Shown piece by piece: positions 58,043 through 64,000 of a DNA stretch of 64,000 nt. The position numbers and the translations under genes are program-made. The notes under the pieces were generated by a model, which was not told where the DNA came from, made no database searches, and saw only the letters and a program-made list of their open reading frames with translations. Numbering within the stretch: the first letter of the stretch is position 1; the number at the start of each line of letters is the position of its first letter. This DNA comes from Caprella mutica (taxonomy: Eukaryota; Arthropoda; Malacostraca; Amphipoda; Caprellidae): the NCBI GenBank assembly GCA_947561585.1, contig CANNZV010001063.1, forward strand, positions 1 to 64,000. Direction: 5' to 3'.

Positions 58043-58051
58043 CTGATAAAC

Positions 58052-59341
58052 GGTTCTAGGTAAATTCCCCTCCGGAAAATTCCACCACGGAAAGTTCCAC
58101 CAGGAAAGTTCCACCGCTGGTAAGTTCCACCACGGAATATTCCACCGCCAGAAAATTCCACCACGAAAGATTCCACCGCATAATACTGGATTTCAAAGGA
58201 ATAAAATTTAATAAAACTGATTCAAAGAAAATATGTTTTTGGTGGTAACCGAACAACATTCTATTAGTTAAAAAGGGAAGATAAGCTAATGAGAACATAC
58301 GAAATAATACACAGATCAATCTATCTTCTAAATATGAATCAATTCAATTTGTGAAAAAAATTAAAAAGTGTAAATTCAACAATAAAGTTAACCCGCCCCA
58401 GTGACCAACAATTAAGATTCCGTTTGATTATCCTTTAAACATATATATGATGAAACTGAAATTAAGGATTATATTTTGTTTGTAATATAAATTTTATTTT
58501 ATATATTATCCATCACCCTAGTTTTTAAATGAACCAATATATATTTCAATCTGAATCAGCGACGATAAAAGGTGGAATTAAAAAATTAATTTGACACGTA
58601 TCTACTGAAATGAATTTTTTAATTAGTATCGATATATTTTAAAATAAAAAGAAAAATTACCAAGATGAAACTTTCTGAAACTGTAAAGTAATCTCTATTG
58701 AAACTATCACAAAATGAATTTTAAATATAATGCGTTTCAACTAAATTTTGAACATAGAGTTAGGCAGGAAAATTGCAGTACATTAACTAGAAAAATCATA
58801 ACTTCAAAACTCACAAAGATATATAAATCATAACACGTACAGAGTTTGTTTAGTTATGCAACATCTTAATATAAATTCGGTTCAGCAGGTCTCTGATTTA
58901 AATTGACTCAAAAGAAATAGACACTAAAAACATGCTTGTCACATTACTGCTTAATATTAACCTTTTCACTAATGAAACCTAAAAAAATTATTTTGTATCA
59001 AAATCTGAACTTAGTGTTTCTGTTGATAGATTCAAGAAGCTAAATTTAGCACTGTTGCCACAGGTTGGTGTTCCAATACCAGCGTCATATTCTTTCACGA
59101 TTAACCAGTTAAATATTTAATGCCTATCTGATGGCCAGATAATTAATTGTTTTATATTTAAAAGGAAGATTTGTTCATTTATAATTTTATAATTATCAAT
59201 TACCTAGACTTAGAAATACATTTTAAAATAAACTGTTCATTTATATATTTTTTTCAAAATGGTGGAATCTTCCACATCTGGTATTTAACGCCGGTGGAAT
59301 TTTCCTGGTGGAACTTTCCGCAGTAGAATTTACCGGCCACG
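58052..59341. mobile_element. Foldback element FB2 (1290 bp)
   Basis: It is flanked by the exact 9-bp duplication CTGATAAAC (58043-58051 and 59342-59350). The left end GGTTCTAGGTAAATTCC is the same as FB1 through its first 15 bases. The right end reversed is CGTGGCCGGTAAATTC. The arms are tandem ~15-17-bp units of the type GGAAAGTTCCACCAC: about seven at 58066-58185 and about four inverted at 59260-59335. The interior is AT-rich and non-coding. Confidence 0.9.
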
Positions 59342-59519
59342 CTGATAAACATATAGTATCGCGCAGTTGTTTCGACTTGTATCTTGATTCCACAGATAAC
59401 TTTAATATTTTTTATTTTAAAAGAAGCGGCAGCTCTGTAGCGCAAAAAAAAAAAAACACTAGCGCTTCTGAAAAAACTATCTGCGTTATGATATAGAACA
59501 TAGTAAATAAATACCTCTA

Positions 59520-60277
59520 GGTATAAGTAGAAGGAAATTGTAGAGTGTAAGGTATATGTATAAGAAAATTGTTGATCATAAGGTATTATAAGTATACAGA
59601 AATTGTAGAGTATAAGGTATAAGTATCCAGAATTTGTAAGGTATAAGTATACGGAAATTGTAGAGTATAAGGTATAAGTATACGGAAATTATAGAGTAGA
59701 ATGTATAAGTATACGGAAATTGTAGAGTATAAGGTATAAGTATACGGAAATTGTTGAGTATAAGGTATAAGTATACGGAAATTACAGAGTATAAGGTAAA
59801 AGTATACGGAAATTGTAGAGTATAAGGTATAAGCATACGGAAATTATAGAGTATAAGGTATAAGTACAGTATATGGAAATTATAGAGTATAAGGTATAAG
59901 TATACGGAAGTTATAGAGTATAAGGTATAAGTATAGTATACGGAAATTATAGAGTATAAGATATAAGTATACGGAAATTGTAGAGTATAAGGTATAAGCA
60001 TACGGAAATTATAGAGTATAAGGTATAAGTACAGTATATGGAAATTATAGAGTATAAGGTATAAGTATACGGAAGTTATAGAGTATAAGGTATAAGTATA
60101 GTATACGGAAATTATAGAGTATAAGATATAAGTATACCGAAATTGTAGAGTATAAGGTATAAGTATAGTATACGGAAATTGTAGAGTATAAGGTATAAGT
60201 ATAGTATACGGAAATTATAAGGTATAAGTATACGGAAATTGTAGAGTATAAGGTATAAGTATACGGAAATTATAGAG
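59520..60277. repeat. 31-bp minisatellite, about 25 copies
   Basis: Unit AAGTATACGGAAATTATAGA then GTATAAGGTAT. Many units insert an extra AGTAT or delete a few bases. A block of about 175 bp is duplicated (59830-60000 and 60000-60150). The array ends exactly where the pogo-like element begins. Confidence 0.93.
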
Positions 60278-60279
60278 TA

Positions 60280-61435
60280 CAGTAAAACTGCTAAAAAGTA
60301 TTCTTGAAGTTTCATGATGACAAAATATTCCATAAGTTATGTCAAAAAAAAATCACATTTTCTTTATATGAGAATTTTCATTAGAAAATGTTCAATAACA
60401 AACTGCAATTCAAAACAAAAAGAGTGTACAATCTTATTCTTCAGCGTCAGATTAGGTTTTCGTACAATTGTTGCGTATCTTTTCTGTTTGCGGGGCGCAT
60501 TTGAAAATAATGGTGATATAATAATAAAATATAATGGTATCATAGTTACTGATTTAAAATTAAATTATTTAGTTAAATAAATACAGACTTGTAAATCTAA
60601 ATAATGTATTTAGAAAAGTTTCTGTTTCCTGTGCGCATTTGAAAATGAAATAATATGATGATGATTTAGGAAAGTTTGGCAATTTTCTGATTGAATCTCC
60701 AATTTCGTTCCTTAAAACAAAGCTTCATGTCGTGGTTATTTGTGCAAATCTTCTTCTCTGGTATAATGTCATATTTCTGTAAGAATTTAATTGATTTTTC
60801 ATCTCAATCCAGGTTTCTCCAAATCCACTTCAAATTACAATCTTCGTCATCAAGGAAAGGTGTTCTCATAAAGCAGAGGTCATTAAATAACAACGCGTAT
60901 CCATGATATAATTATATTGGCATTATTTCCAAATGCGCCCAGCAAACAGAAAAGATCCATTGTTGCACACAGAGTATTAAAATTTTTAAAAGTAAATAAA
61001 AGAATATATACAGAAGCGAATTTTGTGTGGCTTGTATAAAAATGATCCTAGATCTTAGTTCTATAATATTATACACTAAACTTATTTTTTCCCAGTCCCT
61101 GTAAGGGACCTTTAAATAATTTAATGAAGTACCTAATTAATTTTTTTATTTTATTTCTATATACATTTTTTATTTCATATCTATATGTATAGATGTCTTA
61201 TTTAAATGAAAATATATTAAATTAATTATACGAAGTATTTAAACTGTTATAGTAAAATATTCTTTTTGAAATTAATTATCAATCAAATGGCGATCCTTTA
61301 TACATCAGATGATATTTCAATATCTTCACAAGAGTATTTTTCTCCAACCTCCATTCCATGTTTCAGCTGATCGCAATGGCGCTCAATGTTGTGGACATTA
61401 TTTTCATGTTTTTCTCAGTTTTAGAAGTTTTACTG
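60280..61435. mobile_element. pogo/Tc1-like non-autonomous element (1156 bp)
   Basis: The ends CAGTAAAACTGCTAAAA and, reversed, CAGTAAAACTTCTAAAA differ by one base and are flanked by TA (60278-60279, 61436-61437). CAGTAAAAC-type ends and TA duplication suit the pogo group. There is no transposase. An inner inverted repeat (TTTTCTGTTTGCGGGGCGCA near 60480-60500 and its complement at 60930-60955) may be a nested MITE or an internal fold. Confidence 0.7.
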
Positions 61436-61439
61436 TATA

Positions 61440-61740
61440 AAGAATAATTTCTAACACAGTGACATTTTTTACTGGTTTTCTTGCCTCATCCAAATTTTGC
61501 AAACTATATTACGAGTTTATATTAATTAATTAAAATAATTGGATTGAAGACCTAACTAAGAAAAATAAAAATTTATTTTATTCGGAAGAATTAATCAGGA
61601 AAATGAAAAATATTATAATTTGCAGCTATATATTTTAATAAAAACAGTAATAAAAGAGGACAATAATTACAAAGTATATATTTAAGAGGTTTAAAGTCAG
61701 CTATTTAAATGTAAAACATAAGTGCTATTTTGCAAGTAAA
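61440..61740. other. Unannotated AT-rich DNA
   Basis: Nothing recognised. Confidence 0.5.
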
Positions 61741-62280
61741 TAGAAAATTATTAATACAGTTCGGGGTTGAAGGCACGCCACTCCCCTTCTCTTCCATTCA
61801 CCACAAACAGTTACAGGAGAGAGCCCCTGGAGTTAAAGATATAAATTGTTATAGTTAATGAATAATTACTAGAGGTTAATGCCAGCTTCAAAACTAAAGG
61901 TCATATCGTTGATGTCAAAAGGAAAATAAATAGAATGGACTGGAAGAAACAGTCAGAAAGGAAAGTGGCTCCATGAACAGTCACTTACCTCTGTCGGTGA
62001 CGATGCTCATGGATGCAGAAAAGCTACTCCGTGAATGCAGTCACTTACCAAGGAATGTGACGAAAAGGGACACAAGCACCGGTGACTGAACTCACAGATG
62101 GAAGAGGAAAATGAAGAGTTGATAGTAAATGAGTGATAAAAATAACACAAAATCTAAGACCTCGCAGTTGAAGAGTATAATCCTAGCGATATTCTCTAAG
62201 ACTTCAAGTAGCGTTAAAAAATGACAGACATGGTAAAGATGAAAAAAGACAATAAATAAACCAAATTACAACAGTTCTTA
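61740..62280 (+). repeat. Dispersed repeat (TTTAACGTC family), long copy
   Basis: It starts with the module AAGGCACGCCACTCCCCTTC. It then runs through GGTCATATCGTTGATGTC, GGACTGGAAGAAACAGTCAG, GGAAAGTGGCTCCATGAAC and GGAAGAGGAAAATGAAGAG. This is the most complete copy in the window. Confidence 0.65.
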
Positions 62281-62454
62281 ATTTCCCAAAGGTTAATTAA
62301 GCAGTCAATGTTGATTAGATAGAAAGGTAGAGATTGTAAGCGATACAATGGAATAATGATTACATTCAAAATAAATAGGAATACACAAAAAAAAACAGAT
62401 AGTCACGAATCACATTCCATGTAAAATCAAATACGAAATATAAAAAAGAGGGGA

Positions 62455-62580
62455 GGGGTTTAACGTCTGTTTTAACCACTCAGGGTCCTATCGCTGACTT
62501 TAAAAGAAAATAAAGGGACTTGAAAAAAGCAGTCAGAAAGGAAATGTGGCTCCACAAACTTCATGCACTGTAGGAATTTA
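62455..62580 (+). repeat. Dispersed repeat (TTTAACGTC family), truncated copy
   Basis: GGGGTTTAACGTCTGTTTT, GGGTCCTATCGCTGAC and GCAGTCAGAAAGGAAATGTG blocks, then the similarity stops. Confidence 0.6.
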
Positions 62581-63505
62581 TTTTCTTAGGAGACTTGTAA
62601 GAGAGAACATGTGAAGTGAGAATTTAGATTTATTTTCAGCTTATCATTCATTTTACTTTTAGAATTGTTTACGATTCACTGAATTAGTATTGATTTTAAA
62701 AGATTTCTCCACAGTTCATTGAAGTATAGATCAAATAAAGTTACTATATACCTACTGAATGCACAGTTTAACCAAAGATATAATACATACAACTCTTGGA
62801 ATTTCGGGTTCAAAATGCATAGTGCTGCCACCTATGTTTCAAACTAGCTACTACCCGTTGCTTTGGTTAAACAGATAAATTTCACACAATTTCCTGAATG
62901 AATATTGTTTAAAAAAAGTTTATTTTCGATGTTTTAATTAGCACTAAATGTTGCGATGGCGTAGTTCCTAATTTTAAGCACAGATTTCAGCACGATGCAT
63001 TTATGGAAACGAACTATCGGAGAGTGCAGAGTGGTGAACACTAGTTTAGTTTAATATCTTTGGTTTAACAGTGCAAGGAACAGTGTGCGGACATTTGACC
63101 CAGAGACTTTTGGTGATATATTATATGCATTAAAGTGGTGGGTATTTCTTATCAACGATGTAAGCGAAGCCATCATCAATAAATTTCTTCATCCCTTTCT
63201 TGTCTCAATGAAATCAAGGATTGTAAATAAATTTCAATAGTTGAGCAATATATGCCTGCAGTTCGTAATAATGGATGCACATTACATACACTCGAAAACT
63301 TTACTCTTTATTTATAGGCCAAATAATCAATTAAATCAAGCTTATAAATGAGGGTGCCTGCAGTTCTTACTACGGCTACACAATATAAAGACTTACCACA
63401 TCAGTGTTCTAACCGTGACGTTATCTCTCTGTGCTTCAGTATCCGTGAAAAAATATCGTTATTTTAAATTCAAAAGACACGTTCACACACGACAGACTCA
63501 GTACC
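62580..63505. other. Unannotated DNA
   Basis: No gene or repeat end recognised. Confidence 0.45.
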
Positions 63506-63512
63506 GTTTTAA

Positions 63513-63830
63513 GCCCCGTTTACATTGAGGCTCTTTTGCACACTCTGAGTGTTGAAACAACGGGCAAACGCGCAGTGGAGGGGCAAACCAGCGGGCAACT
63601 TGAGGCTCACTTCAACATTCACCTTGGCCATTCTTTTCGACACTCTGAGTGACACTCACTGTGGCTCAGTCATTCCATTGATGCACCAGGGGGAGGTTGT
63701 AAACATCGAAGCTCCTGCAAAATGGCTGGCAACGAGTAGAGCTGCTGTTGAACAGCTAATTGAATTATATAGGACTCACGAATGCCTTTGGAAATCTTCA
63801 AGTAAAGCATATAAAAGTACATTTTAAGAG
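63513..63830 (+). pseudogene. Transposon left end with MADF-like coding fragment
   Basis: TTAA at 63509-63512 is followed by GCCCCGTTTACATTGAGG, resembling the TTAA-flanked MITE end at 52148. Downstream, plus-strand residues from about 63740 read RAAVEQLIELYRTHECLWKS. This matches the start of a MADF domain (LI..Y..H..LW), a Myb-like DNA-binding module found in transposon-encoded and host proteins. A further piece, FKRKSNNDIKQH, follows in another frame, so the fragment carries at least one indel. It is probably part of a larger element running past or near the window edge. Confidence 0.45.
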
Positions 63831-63924
63831 AAAGAGCAATAATGACATTAAACAACATATATTATTATCCCTCCCAATAATAAAGAGCATTGTGTTTTTA
63901 TATATTATATATAAATCAATCACG

Positions 63925-64000
63925 CTCAAGAATTTTTTCTGAAAACTCAAAATTTTCCGAGAGCTCCAAATTTTCCGAAAATTCATTAAATTCAATTTCC
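63925..64000. repeat. Short-unit array at window edge
   Basis: AAAATTTTCCGAGAGCTC, AAATTTTCCGAAAATTC and preceding TTTTTTCTGAAAACTC are related 16-18-bp units. Read in reverse, each contains CGGAAAATT plus a variable core, like the arm units of FB2 and FB3. The sequence ends before a terminus can be checked. Confidence 0.35.

Overview
This is an AT-rich nuclear window from an invertebrate, most likely an arthropod. The grounds are spliced gene structure with GT-AG introns, a maT/mariner transposon, a Penelope retroelement, a Jockey-type LINE with gag-like CCHC knuckles and an RNase H domain, foldback elements, and one conserved animal gene. I cannot name the species. No rRNA, tRNA, CRISPR or prokaryotic operon is present. 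Most long open frames lie in tandem repeats or transposons.

Layout. 0-2.7 kb: AT-rich sequence, clusters of an ACTCGC motif, a dispersed repeat and a 38-bp minisatellite. 4.58-5.88 kb: a complete maT-type (DD37D) mariner with matching ends and an open transposase. 6.9-7.1 kb: a decayed relative. 7.9-9.4 kb: a 5'-truncated Penelope element between inverted arms and a 12-bp target duplication. 9.6-11.5 kb: an inverted-repeat-bounded segment. 11.6-24.4 kb: a minus-strand LINE split by an LTR-like element, which itself carries three insertions: a PIF/Harbinger-like element, a 2.8-kb hAT-like element and a 983-bp foldback element. 24.9-26.4 kb: a second, inverted hAT-like copy holding another MITE.

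29-47.4 kb holds the one host gene I am sure of: a minus-strand A20/AN1 zinc-finger protein (ZFAND5/ZFAND6 type). Its four coding exons join in frame to 198 codons. Probable 5'-UTR exons lie at 32.7, 43.9 and 47.3 kb, the last beside a GCGCATGCGC promoter palindrome. Its introns contain about a dozen unrelated minisatellites plus several MITEs. 48-64 kb has no secure host gene. It holds a 42-bp array, a hAT transposase scrap, two more foldback elements, a TTAA-bounded MITE, a 31-bp array, a pogo-like element, dispersed repeats, and a MADF-like fragment at the right edge.

The strongest unusual signal is a trio of foldback elements (20690-21672, 50733-51716, 58052-59341). Each has a perfect 9-bp target duplication and related termini (left GGTTC.., right CCGG..). 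The arms are tandem arrays of about 15-bp units whose core sequence differs completely between copies.
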